The notes beneath the pieces were generated by a model, which saw only the letters and a list, made by a program, of their open reading frames with translations, searched no databases and was not told the DNA's origin. Source: an uncultured Clostridia bacterium (GTDB taxonomy: Bacteria; Bacillota; Clostridia; Oscillospirales; Ruminococcaceae). From it: 64,000 nt of DNA. A program made the translations under genes and the position numbers. Shown here piece after piece: positions 55,078-61,918 of this stretch; the first letter of the stretch is position 1; the number at the start of each line of letters is the position of its first letter. The stretch covers positions 1 through 64,000 of the forward strand of contig CANQHA010000008.1 in the NCBI GenBank assembly GCA_947623585.1. Reading direction: 5' to 3'.

Positions 55078-56139
55078 ATGGCTAAAGTTCTGATGAAAGG
55101 CAACGAGGCGGTCGCGGAAGCGGCTATCAGATCGGGCTGCCGCCACTATTTCGGCTATCCGATAACGCCTCAGACCGAGATAGCGGCCTATATGGCGAAG
55201 CGTATGCCGAAGATAGGCGGAACGTTTTTGCAGGCAGAAAGCGAGATCTCGGCCATCAACATGGTTTACGGAGTTTCTTCGGCGGGAAGAAGAGTTATGA
55301 CTTCGAGCTCGAGCCCCGGAGTTTCGCTTAAGCAGGAGGGGATATCTTACCTCGCCGGCTCGGACCTTCCGGCGCTCGTCGTCAACGTTCAGCGCGGAGG
55401 CCCCGGTCTCGGAGGGATCCAGCCGTCGCAGTCGGATTATTTTCAGGCGACAAAGGGCGGCGGCCACGGAGACTATCACCTGATAGTTCTGGCGCCGGCC
55501 TCGGTCCAGGAAATGGCCGACCTCACCGCGAAGGCTTTTGACCTCTCGGATAAATACAGAATGCCCGCTATGCTTCTGGCGGACGGCACTATCGGTCAGA
55601 TGATGGAGCCGGTGGAGCTTCCGCCCGAGACCGACGGAAACGCCGTCGAAAAGCCTTGGGCGGTGACCGGAACGGAAAACAAAAGGGAGCACAACATCAT
55701 CAACTCGCTCTATCTCGTTCCGGAGCAGCTTGAGGTCAAAAACCTCGAAAGATATGAAAGATATAAGACCGTCGAACAAAACGAGGTGATGTTCGAGGAA
55801 TATATGACCGAGGACTGCGACGTTTGCGTCGTGGCTTTCGGAATCGCGGCGAGAGTATCTAAAAACGCTATCACCGCGGCAAGGGCGAAGGGCATTAAAG
55901 CGGGACTTATCAGACCGATAACCCTTTGGCCGTTCCCGAAGGATATCATCGCAAAAACCGCCGAAAGGGTCAAGGGCTTCGTTTCGGTCGAGCTTTCGAT
56001 GGGTCAGATGATAGACGACATCAGGCTTGCGGAAAGCTGCAAAAAGCCGGTCGCGCTCTGCTCGAGAGTGGGCGGAATGATACCCTCGCCGGACGAAGTG
56101 CTTAAAGCCGTTGAGGATATGGAAGGGGGAAAATTCTGA
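55078..56139 (+). CDS. korA: 2-oxoacid:ferredoxin oxidoreductase, alpha subunit (VorB/KorA-like)
   Basis: 353 aa. Starts [20 protein letters not shown], then [21 protein letters not shown] and [17 protein letters not shown], the pattern usually labelled as the 2-ketoisovalerate (VorB) type. With KorB it forms the TPP-dependent core that oxidatively decarboxylates 2-oxoacids to acyl-CoA, or runs in reverse with reduced ferredoxin. The branched-chain label agrees with the Ile T-box and nearby ilvE, but substrate range cannot be read from sequence. Its stop overlaps korB by one base. Confidence 0.92.
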   Translation: MAKVLMKGNEAVAEAAIRSGCRHYFGYPITPQTEIAAYMAKRMPKIGGTFLQAESEISAINMVYGVSSAGRRVMTSSSSPGVSLKQEGISYLAGSDLPALVVNVQRGGPGLGGIQPSQSDYFQATKGGGHGDYHLIVLAPASVQEMADLTAKAFDLSDKYRMPAMLLADGTIGQMMEPVELPPETDGNAVEKPWAVTGTENKREHNIINSLYLVPEQLEVKNLERYERYKTVEQNEVMFEEYMTEDCDVCVVAFGIAARVSKNAITAARAKGIKAGLIRPITLWPFPKDIIAKTAERVKGFVSVELSMGQMIDDIRLAESCKKPVALCSRVGGMIPSPDEVLKAVEDMEGGKF

Positions 56140-56891
56140 TGGCGGTAGTTTTTTCTAAACCCAAGGCGCTTACCGACGCGCCTCTGCACTATTGCCCCGG
56201 CTGCACCCACGGGATCATCCACAGGCTCGTCGCCGAAGCGATAGACGACCTCGGAATCATCGGAAAAACGGTCGGTATAGCTCCGGTCGGCTGCGCCGTT
56301 ATGGCTTACGACTATTTTGCCTGCGATATGGTCGAAGCGGCCCACGGCAGGGCGCCGGCGGTCGCGACGGGACTTAAACGAGCTATGCCCGACAGGATTA
56401 TATTTACCTATCAGGGCGACGGAGACCTCGCTTCTATCGGTATGGCCGAAACAGTTCACGCGGCGACGAGAAACGAAAATATCACCGTTATTTTCGTAAA
56501 CAACGCGATTTACGGCATGACCGGCGGACAGATGGCTCCGACCTCGCTGCCCGGACAGGTCACCCAGACCTCGCCTTACGGCAGAGACGTTAAGACCGTC
56601 GGATACCCGATAAAGGTCTGCGAGCTGCTCTCGGCGCTTGACGCACCGGAATATATCGAAAGAGTGGCGGTGAACAACGTCAAAAACGTTATGAACGCGA
56701 AAAAAGCTATCAAAAAGGCGTTTCAGAATCAGATCGACGGCAAGGGCTTCTCGCTTATCGAGGTGGTATCGAGCTGCCCGACAAACTGGGGAATGACCCC
56801 GCAAAAAGCCCTCGATTGGGTGGAAAGCGATATGATACCCTATTACCCGCTCGGGGTTTATCGCGATAAATCCGCAAAGGAGGCAAAGTGA
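56139..56891 (+). CDS. korB: 2-oxoacid:ferredoxin oxidoreductase, beta (TPP) subunit
   Basis: 250 aa. HYCPGCTHG with cluster-type cysteines Cys19 and Cys22 near the N terminus, and the TPP motif [11 protein letters not shown] with [11 protein letters not shown] further on. Catalytic subunit of the oxidoreductase; translationally coupled to korA (TGATGG) and followed after one base by korC. Confidence 0.94.
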   Translation: MAVVFSKPKALTDAPLHYCPGCTHGIIHRLVAEAIDDLGIIGKTVGIAPVGCAVMAYDYFACDMVEAAHGRAPAVATGLKRAMPDRIIFTYQGDGDLASIGMAETVHAATRNENITVIFVNNAIYGMTGGQMAPTSLPGQVTQTSPYGRDVKTVGYPIKVCELLSALDAPEYIERVAVNNVKNVMNAKKAIKKAFQNQIDGKGFSLIEVVSSCPTNWGMTPQKALDWVESDMIPYYPLGVYRDKSAKEAK

Positions 56892-56892
56892 T

Positions 56893-57432
56893 ATGGCTTA
56901 TACTCAGATCCTTATTGCGGGATTCGGCGGTCAGGGAGTTTTGTTCGCGGGAAAGGTGCTCGCTTATAAGGGGCTTACCGAGAACAAACAGATAAGCTGG
57001 CTTCCGTCTTACGGACCCGAAATGCGCGGAGGCACCGCAAACTGCTCGGTGATAGTGAGCGATACGCCGGTGGGCTCGCCGATAGTCTCGGAGCCGGATA
57101 TACTCATCGTTATGAACCTGCCCTCGCTCGACAAATATGAAAACGCAGTCGTTAAGGGCGGTTACGTCTTTGCGGACTCGACGCTTATCGAGAGAAAGGT
57201 CGAAAGAAAGGACGTTAAGGCGTTTTATATCCCCGCGACGAAAATGGCCCGCGAGCTCGGAGTGCCGACGCTCGCAAACATGATACTTCTCGGAAAGGTG
57301 ATCAAGGAGACCGGAGCCGTGAGCATCGACGGGCTTAAAGACGCCCTCGTCAAGACCGTTTCGGCAAAGCATCAGGACCTTGTCGAGGCAAACCTCAAAG
57401 CGATAGAGGCGGGGTACAGGTACGAGGAGTAA
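56893..57432 (+). CDS. korC: 2-oxoacid:ferredoxin oxidoreductase, gamma subunit
   Basis: 179 aa. Starts [23 protein letters not shown], the signature of the gamma domain, with [13 protein letters not shown] next. It completes the DABC enzyme and closes the T-box operon; R5 lies in the gap before ilvE. Confidence 0.94.
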   Translation: MAYTQILIAGFGGQGVLFAGKVLAYKGLTENKQISWLPSYGPEMRGGTANCSVIVSDTPVGSPIVSEPDILIVMNLPSLDKYENAVVKGGYVFADSTLIERKVERKDVKAFYIPATKMARELGVPTLANMILLGKVIKETGAVSIDGLKDALVKTVSAKHQDLVEANLKAIEAGYRYEE

Positions 57433-57455
57433 AGGCGCGAAGGGGAGCGAGCCCG

Positions 57456-57582
57456 CCCCCTCCCCTTTGAGGGGAGGGGGCGAAGCAAAGGTTGGATTTC
57501 CGCCGAAAGTGCGGCGGGGGAGGGGTGGCTAAACGATAGCATTCTTCTTACCCGCGGGAGCGGGGAAGATGAATACCTTTTT
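57456..57582. repeat. Dispersed element R5 (centre and right half)
   Basis: Central hairpin CCCCCTCCCC / GGGGAGGGGG (57456-57480), equivalent to GCCCCCGCCCC / GGGGCGGGGGC of R1 with a paired base change. Right arm GGGGGAGGGGTGG, ACGATAGCATTC, hairpin TTACCCGC/GCGGGGAA, GATGAATACCTTTTT. No left arm. Lies between korC and ilvE. Confidence 0.75.
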
Positions 57583-57661
57583 CCCCCTCGGGGAGCTTTG
57601 TTTGAAATAGCGCCGAAATTTTTAGCCGCGCAAAAACGCACGCAAAATTCGCGCAGAAGTA

Positions 57662-57690
57662 TTGCATTGTGACAAAAACGGTATTATAAT
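57662..57690 (+). promoter_or_regulatory. Promoter of ilvE
   Basis: TTGCAT, 17-nt spacer, TATAAT; ilvE can therefore be expressed independently of the T-box. Confidence 0.7.
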
Positions 57691-57722
57691 GTTTAAGATC
57701 AATCGTTCAGGAGGCTTAAATT

Positions 57723-58793
57723 ATGCTTGATATCAAAATTCAGAAAACCGCGTCGCCGAAAAAAATACCCGCAAAGGGCGAAAAGCTCGGATTCGGTCAC
57801 ATCTTCACCGACCATATGTTTATCATGAACTATACCGAGGGTAAGGGCTGGCATGACCCGAGGATCGTTCCTTTCGGAGACATTACTCTCAGCCCCGCGG
57901 CAATGGTTCTGCACTACGGTCAGGAGATGTTCGAGGGGCTTAAGGCTTATCGCGGTGAAAACGGAGAGGTCTATCTTTTCAGACCCGATATGAACGCAAA
58001 GCGCGCAAACAACTCTAACGACAGGCTTTGCATTCCCCGCATACCCGAGGAGGATTTCGTTCAGGCCGTTAAAGCCGTTGTCGCGGTCGATAGCGACTGG
58101 GTGCCTTCGGAGGAGGGGACTTCGCTTTATATCAGACCTTTCGTTATCTCTACCGACGCTCACCTCGGAGTTGCGCCCTCGAAAACATATATGTTCATAA
58201 TAATCCTCTCGCCCTCGGGAGCTTACTATGAGAGCGGGCTCGCACCCGTCGGAATCTGGATCGAGGACGAATATGTCAGAGCGGTCCGCGGTGGAATGGG
58301 TTTCGCAAAAACCGGCGGAAACTATGCGGCTTCTCTGGCGGCTCAGGTCAAAGCCCATGACGGAGGATATTCTCAGGCGCTGTGGCTCGACGGAGTTGAG
58401 AGAAAATATATCGAGGAAGTCGGCTCGATGAACATAGCCTTCAAAATCAGCGGAAAGGTCGTCACCCCGATGCTCAACGGCTCGATACTGCCCGGCATCA
58501 CCCGCGACTCTATTCTGCACCTCTGCCGCGAGTGGGGCTATGAGGTCGAGGAGAGAAGAATTTCGGTCGACGAGCTTATCGCGGCGGCACATTCGGGCGC
58601 GCTCGAAGAGGTTTTCGGAACCGGCACTGCGGCGGTGGTTTCGCCGGTCGGAAAGCTGAGATATAAAGACGACGTTATTGAGATCGGCGGCGGAAAAATC
58701 GGCGAGCTGACACAGAAACTTTACGACGAGCTCACCGGAATTCAGTGGGGAAAGAGACCCGATCCTTACGGCTGGAGAGTTAAGGTCTGCTGA
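57723..58793 (+). CDS. ilvE: Branched-chain amino acid aminotransferase
   Basis: 356 aa class IV PLP aminotransferase. PLP lysine Lys196 in GFAKTGGNYAAS; LHYGQEMFEGLKAY and RPFVIS belong to the substrate and phosphate regions. Interconverts Ile, Leu and Val with their 2-oxoacids. Located right behind korDABC, it would convert the oxidoreductase product to the amino acid (or feed it in the opposite direction). CAGGAGG ribosome site; single-gene unit. Confidence 0.95.
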   Translation: MLDIKIQKTASPKKIPAKGEKLGFGHIFTDHMFIMNYTEGKGWHDPRIVPFGDITLSPAAMVLHYGQEMFEGLKAYRGENGEVYLFRPDMNAKRANNSNDRLCIPRIPEEDFVQAVKAVVAVDSDWVPSEEGTSLYIRPFVISTDAHLGVAPSKTYMFIIILSPSGAYYESGLAPVGIWIEDEYVRAVRGGMGFAKTGGNYAASLAAQVKAHDGGYSQALWLDGVERKYIEEVGSMNIAFKISGKVVTPMLNGSILPGITRDSILHLCREWGYEVEERRISVDELIAAAHSGALEEVFGTGTAAVVSPVGKLRYKDDVIEIGGGKIGELTQKLYDELTGIQWGKRPDPYGWRVKVC

Positions 58794-58817
58794 GATCGAA
58801 TAATCATACAAATTGTG

Positions 58818-58850
58818 GGCGGCACTTCCGAAAGATCGGATATGCCGCCT
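58818..58850 (+). terminator. Terminator-like hairpin after ilvE
   Basis: GGCGGCA / TGCCGCC stem with an inner TCCGA / TCGGA pairing; T-rich but interrupted tail. Confidence 0.6.
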
Positions 58851-58949
58851 ATATTTAATCTTTTTATTAAGTTTGCGCGTTAATTTAGACAAAAATTTGC
58901 GCAAGGTTTTGTGAAAATAACCAGTCTTTTATAAAAAGACTTCAAATAC

Positions 58950-58977
58950 TTGACTTTATTTTTGTTTGAAGTATAAT
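58950..58977 (+). promoter_or_regulatory. Promoter of the SPDTG surface-protein genes
   Basis: TTGACT, 16-nt spacer, TATAAT, then AAGGAGG before the first gene. Confidence 0.78.
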
Positions 58978-59028
58978 AAACTTAGATTTGCATTATTGCA
59001 GATTACTATATTTAAGGAGGAAATTATT

Positions 59029-59577
59029 ATGAAAAGAATTCTTTCGGTTGCCGTGGCTCTCGTTATGGTTTTGGCGCTCGGAGTTTGCGCTTTCGCGGAT
59101 GACCCGCTCACGCTCGACAACTTCGGCACTTCCGGCTGGGATTCGGAATATGACGCCGCCACAAAGACCATTACATTCAGCGGCGCTTGGACCGGACGCG
59201 GCTGGTGGATCGGCACGGACGCGCCCATGACCGGATATGAGGCCATAACCATCGAGTTTGAGGGCGGCGCTGCCGCTGCCGGACAGGTCGTTTGCGAGTA
59301 TACCGACGGCTCGGAATCCGACGTTACCACATTCGCTGCCGGCGACGCTTCCGTTACCGCCGTTATCAAACCCGATTCGCCCTGCTCCCAGATATATGTT
59401 CAGATCGGCGGAGATCCGCAGCCCCTCGTTCTGAAGGCTGTTTCTATGGCCGCTAAGGGAACTTCCGCTCCCGCAGAGACCACCGACGCCGCAGACTCTC
59501 CCGATACCGGCATTGCCCTCGCGGTCATTCCCGCTATCATCGCTATCGGAGCCGCTGCGGTATCTAAGAAAAGGTAA
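59029..59577 (+). CDS. Secreted surface protein 1 with SPDTG-type sorting tail
   Basis: 182 aa. Signal peptide (MKRILSVAVALVMVLALGVCAFA, cut before DD), a beta-rich domain of about 105 residues with several Trp (GWDSEY, GRGWWIG) reminiscent of a jelly-roll carbohydrate-binding module, a short Ala/Thr linker, then SPDTG, a hydrophobic helix and KKR. The tail has the order of a sortase signal, although SPDTG departs from LPxTG and NPxTG. Strong AAGGAGG site. First of three tandem paralogs sharing tail and signal peptide but not the central domain. Confidence 0.75.
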   Translation: MKRILSVAVALVMVLALGVCAFADDPLTLDNFGTSGWDSEYDAATKTITFSGAWTGRGWWIGTDAPMTGYEAITIEFEGGAAAAGQVVCEYTDGSESDVTTFAAGDASVTAVIKPDSPCSQIYVQIGGDPQPLVLKAVSMAAKGTSAPAETTDAADSPDTGIALAVIPAIIAIGAAAVSKKR

Positions 59578-59604
59578 TAATTTTATTATACGGAGGAATA
59601 TATT

Positions 59605-60189
59605 ATGAAGAAAATTCTGGCAATCGCTTTGGCGCTTTCTATGGTTTTGGCGCTCGGAGTTTGCGCTTATGCCGAGGACATCGACGTCTCGGGCATGGAC
59701 GTTGCTTTTGAGTGGACGACCGGAAAGGCCGCTACCGACTGGTGGACCACCAACGACGTTTTCACCGCCGATGAGGCCGCCGCTTTCTATGCCGCTTTGG
59801 CAACGGAGGGCGCTGTCGTTGAGGTCAAGGGTAACAACCCCGGCTCGGGCGGAACTATGACCAACTTCAACTTTGACTGGGACGGTCACGGACTTATGAT
59901 GGCTGACGGCTATCCGACCGGAGATTTCGATCTCTTCGCCTCAATGGATACCCTCAGAGCTGACGGAAAGGTTCCCGATACCATTTCTAACGTTATCGTT
60001 CAGTTCAATATCTATCAGGATACCGAGACCGAGGTAACCGTTTCGAGGATCGCGGTTTATGTTCCCGCAGGAGCAGCTGCGACTTCCGATGACGCCGCCG
60101 CTGCCGATTCACCCGACACCGGAATCGCCCTTGCGGTCATTCCCGCTGTCATCGCTCTCGGAGCAGTTGCAGTATCTAAGAAAAGGTAA
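59605..60189 (+). CDS. Secreted surface protein 2 with SPDTG-type sorting tail
   Basis: 194 aa. Signal peptide ending in CAYA, a central domain (about 25-155) with aromatic residues (TTGKAATDWWTTNDVF, FNFDWDGHGLMM), acidic Ala-rich linker, SPDTG, hydrophobic helix and KKR. The central part looks beta-rich like surface protein 1 but is not obviously the same. GGAGG precedes the ATG. The 27-nt gap to the previous gene implies one transcript. No enzyme motif is visible. Confidence 0.72.
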   Translation: MKKILAIALALSMVLALGVCAYAEDIDVSGMDVAFEWTTGKAATDWWTTNDVFTADEAAAFYAALATEGAVVEVKGNNPGSGGTMTNFNFDWDGHGLMMADGYPTGDFDLFASMDTLRADGKVPDTISNVIVQFNIYQDTETEVTVSRIAVYVPAGAAATSDDAAAADSPDTGIALAVIPAVIALGAVAVSKKR

Positions 60190-60218
60190 TTAAATTTTAA
60201 ATTACGGAGGAATATATT

Positions 60219-60791
60219 ATGAAGAAAATTTTTGCAATCGCAGTAGCCGTTATGATGGTTTTGGCGCTCAGCACGATCGCTTTTGCCGATTATGACGCAG
60301 TCGCCGAGCTCGGCGGAACTCTTACCGGCAACAAGACCATTCCGATCCCCTCTACTCTTGACGTTTCCAACGGTCAGACCGTTACTCTTAAAGTCAAGGG
60401 TACCTCTTCCGATTCGGCTATCAGATTCTATCTCACCGGCCCCACCGATAACGAGCGCGTTACCGACGCCATCTCTGTTGAGGTCGTTGACGGAGCTTTC
60501 GAGGCGGAAGTTGTTATGAAAATCGATTCGACCGGAGCTATCCAGGGCAACGCAGATCCTACCGTTCTCATGATCAAGGGTCCTCAGGCCGGCGTTGATA
60601 TCACCAACACCACTTTCGAGTCCCTCGTTTTCGTAGGAATTGACGCTCCCGCTGCAGAAGCTCCTGCCGACACTGCCGACGCTGCCGAGGCTCCTGCCGA
60701 GACTACCGATTCTCCCGACACCGGAATCGCCCTTGCGGTCATTCCCGCTATCATCGCTCTCGGAGCAGTTGCTGTTTCCAAGAAGCACTGA
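60219..60791 (+). CDS. Secreted surface protein 3 with SPDTG-type sorting tail
   Basis: 190 aa. Signal peptide ending in AFA, then a beta-rich domain (about 28-145) without the Trp cluster of its neighbours (GNKTIPIPSTLDVSNGQTV, FYLTGPTDNE), a proline-containing Ala/Glu linker, SPDTG, hydrophobic helix and KKH. The fold suggests a carbohydrate-binding or adhesion-type module. Ends the three-gene unit, 16 nt before a terminator. Confidence 0.72.
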   Translation: MKKIFAIAVAVMMVLALSTIAFADYDAVAELGGTLTGNKTIPIPSTLDVSNGQTVTLKVKGTSSDSAIRFYLTGPTDNERVTDAISVEVVDGAFEAEVVMKIDSTGAIQGNADPTVLMIKGPQAGVDITNTTFESLVFVGIDAPAAEAPADTADAAEAPAETTDSPDTGIALAVIPAIIALGAVAVSKKH

Positions 60792-60806
60792 TGTGAGTTA
60801 AAAATT

Positions 60807-60835
60807 GTCCCCGTCATAAGGCGGGGACTTTTTTT
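60807..60835 (+). terminator. Terminator after the surface-protein genes
   Basis: GTCCCCG / CGGGGAC stem, 8-nt loop, T7. The proC stop codon on the other strand lies at its edge. Confidence 0.88.
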
Positions 60836-61640
60836 ATTTCATTCCGAGTTGACGGGAGCGGGCCTCGCAGGCTTTTGCGGCGGAGCGGATTATTTGCTCG
60901 AAGCCGCGGGAGTCGAGGACCTTTACCGCTTCGATCGTTGTGCCGCCGGGGGTGCAGATCTTCTCTTTCAAAGCGGCGGGGGGAGCTTGCGATTCGAGAA
61001 CCGTTTTTGCCGAGCCGAGAACCGTTTGCGCGGCGAAAAGACGGCCCTGCTCGGGGGTCATTCCGCTCTCGACGGCATAGCTTTCAAGCGCGTTTATGAA
61101 CGAATAGACATAGGCGGGGCCCGAGCCGCTTATCGCGGTGACGGCGTCGAATTGCTCCTCGGGAACGATAGCCGTTTTGCCGAAGCTGTCAAATATCCGG
61201 CGGGCATATGAAAGCTGCTCGGCGCTTGCCGATTTTGAGGCGCAAAGCGCGGACATCGCTTCATTGACGAGCGCGGGGGCGTTGGGCATTACCCGAACGA
61301 TCGCGGCGCTCTCTCCGAAAAGCTCGGCGAGCGTTTCAAGGCGCTTGCCGGCGCATATCGAGATTATTACCGCCGTCGGCGAGAGGACCTGCTTTATATC
61401 GGCGGCGAGGGCGGAAAGATCTGTCGGCTTTATCGCCAAAAGCACGCTCTCGGCGTTCGCGACAGCCTCGGAGGGGGTGGCGGCTGTTTTTACTCCTAAC
61501 TTTGCGGCCGCTTTTTGAGCCTCGGGGACGCGGTCGGAAACGCAGATATCTTCGGGGCGGAAGATATTTGCCTTTAACGCGCCCTCGACTATCGCGGAGC
61601 CCATGTGCCCGAAGCCGATGACTGCGAGTTTTTTGTTCAT
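60834..61640 (-). CDS. proC: Pyrroline-5-carboxylate reductase
   Basis: 268 aa. N-terminal dinucleotide fold (AVIGFGHMGSAIVEG), and the C-terminal dimer helix bundle carries the ProC signature (SGSGPAYVYSFINAL, LGSAKTVLE, CTPGGTTIEA). Last step of proline synthesis with NAD(P)H. AAAGGA precedes the ATG. It is convergent with the surface-protein operon; proA and proB are not in the window. Confidence 0.95.
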   Translation of the reverse strand: MNKKLAVIGFGHMGSAIVEGALKANIFRPEDICVSDRVPEAQKAAAKLGVKTAATPSEAVANAESVLLAIKPTDLSALAADIKQVLSPTAVIISICAGKRLETLAELFGESAAIVRVMPNAPALVNEAMSALCASKSASAEQLSYARRIFDSFGKTAIVPEEQFDAVTAISGSGPAYVYSFINALESYAVESGMTPEQGRLFAAQTVLGSAKTVLESQAPPAALKEKICTPGGTTIEAVKVLDSRGFEQIIRSAAKACEARSRQLGMK

Positions 61641-61654
61641 GTTACCATTCCTTT

Positions 61655-61780
61655 CTCAGCCGACGGGCGGGGCGCGAAGCGCGCTCCCCGGCGGGAGCGC
61701 CGCCCGCCCCCCGAAGGGGGCAGGCCGGGTGGGCGAAGCCCACACGCTTCGCGCCTGCGGCTGCGTGCGGTTTTTCTTGA
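61655..61780. repeat. GC-rich hairpin cluster G3 (upstream of the last GH3)
   Basis: Series of short hairpins: GGGGCGCG / CGCGCTCCCC, GCGGGAGCGCCGCCCGC, GCCCCCCGAAGGGGGC and GTGGGCGAAGCCCAC. Style as in G1 and G2, without long outer arms. Confidence 0.5.
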
Positions 61781-61858
61781 TTTTATCATAACGCGCACGG
61801 ATTGGCAACACTTTGTCGGAAATACGCAAGTTTTTCTGTAAAAAATGTCTTCAAACGG

Positions 61859-61887
61859 TTGATTTCGGCTGAAATTTTTAGTACAAT
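61859..61887 (+). promoter_or_regulatory. Promoter of the last GH3 gene
   Basis: TTGATT, 17-nt spacer, TACAAT, then CAGGAGG and the ATG. Confidence 0.78.
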
Positions 61888-61918
61888 ATAATCAGCAGTT
61901 TTTTGCAGGAGGTATATT

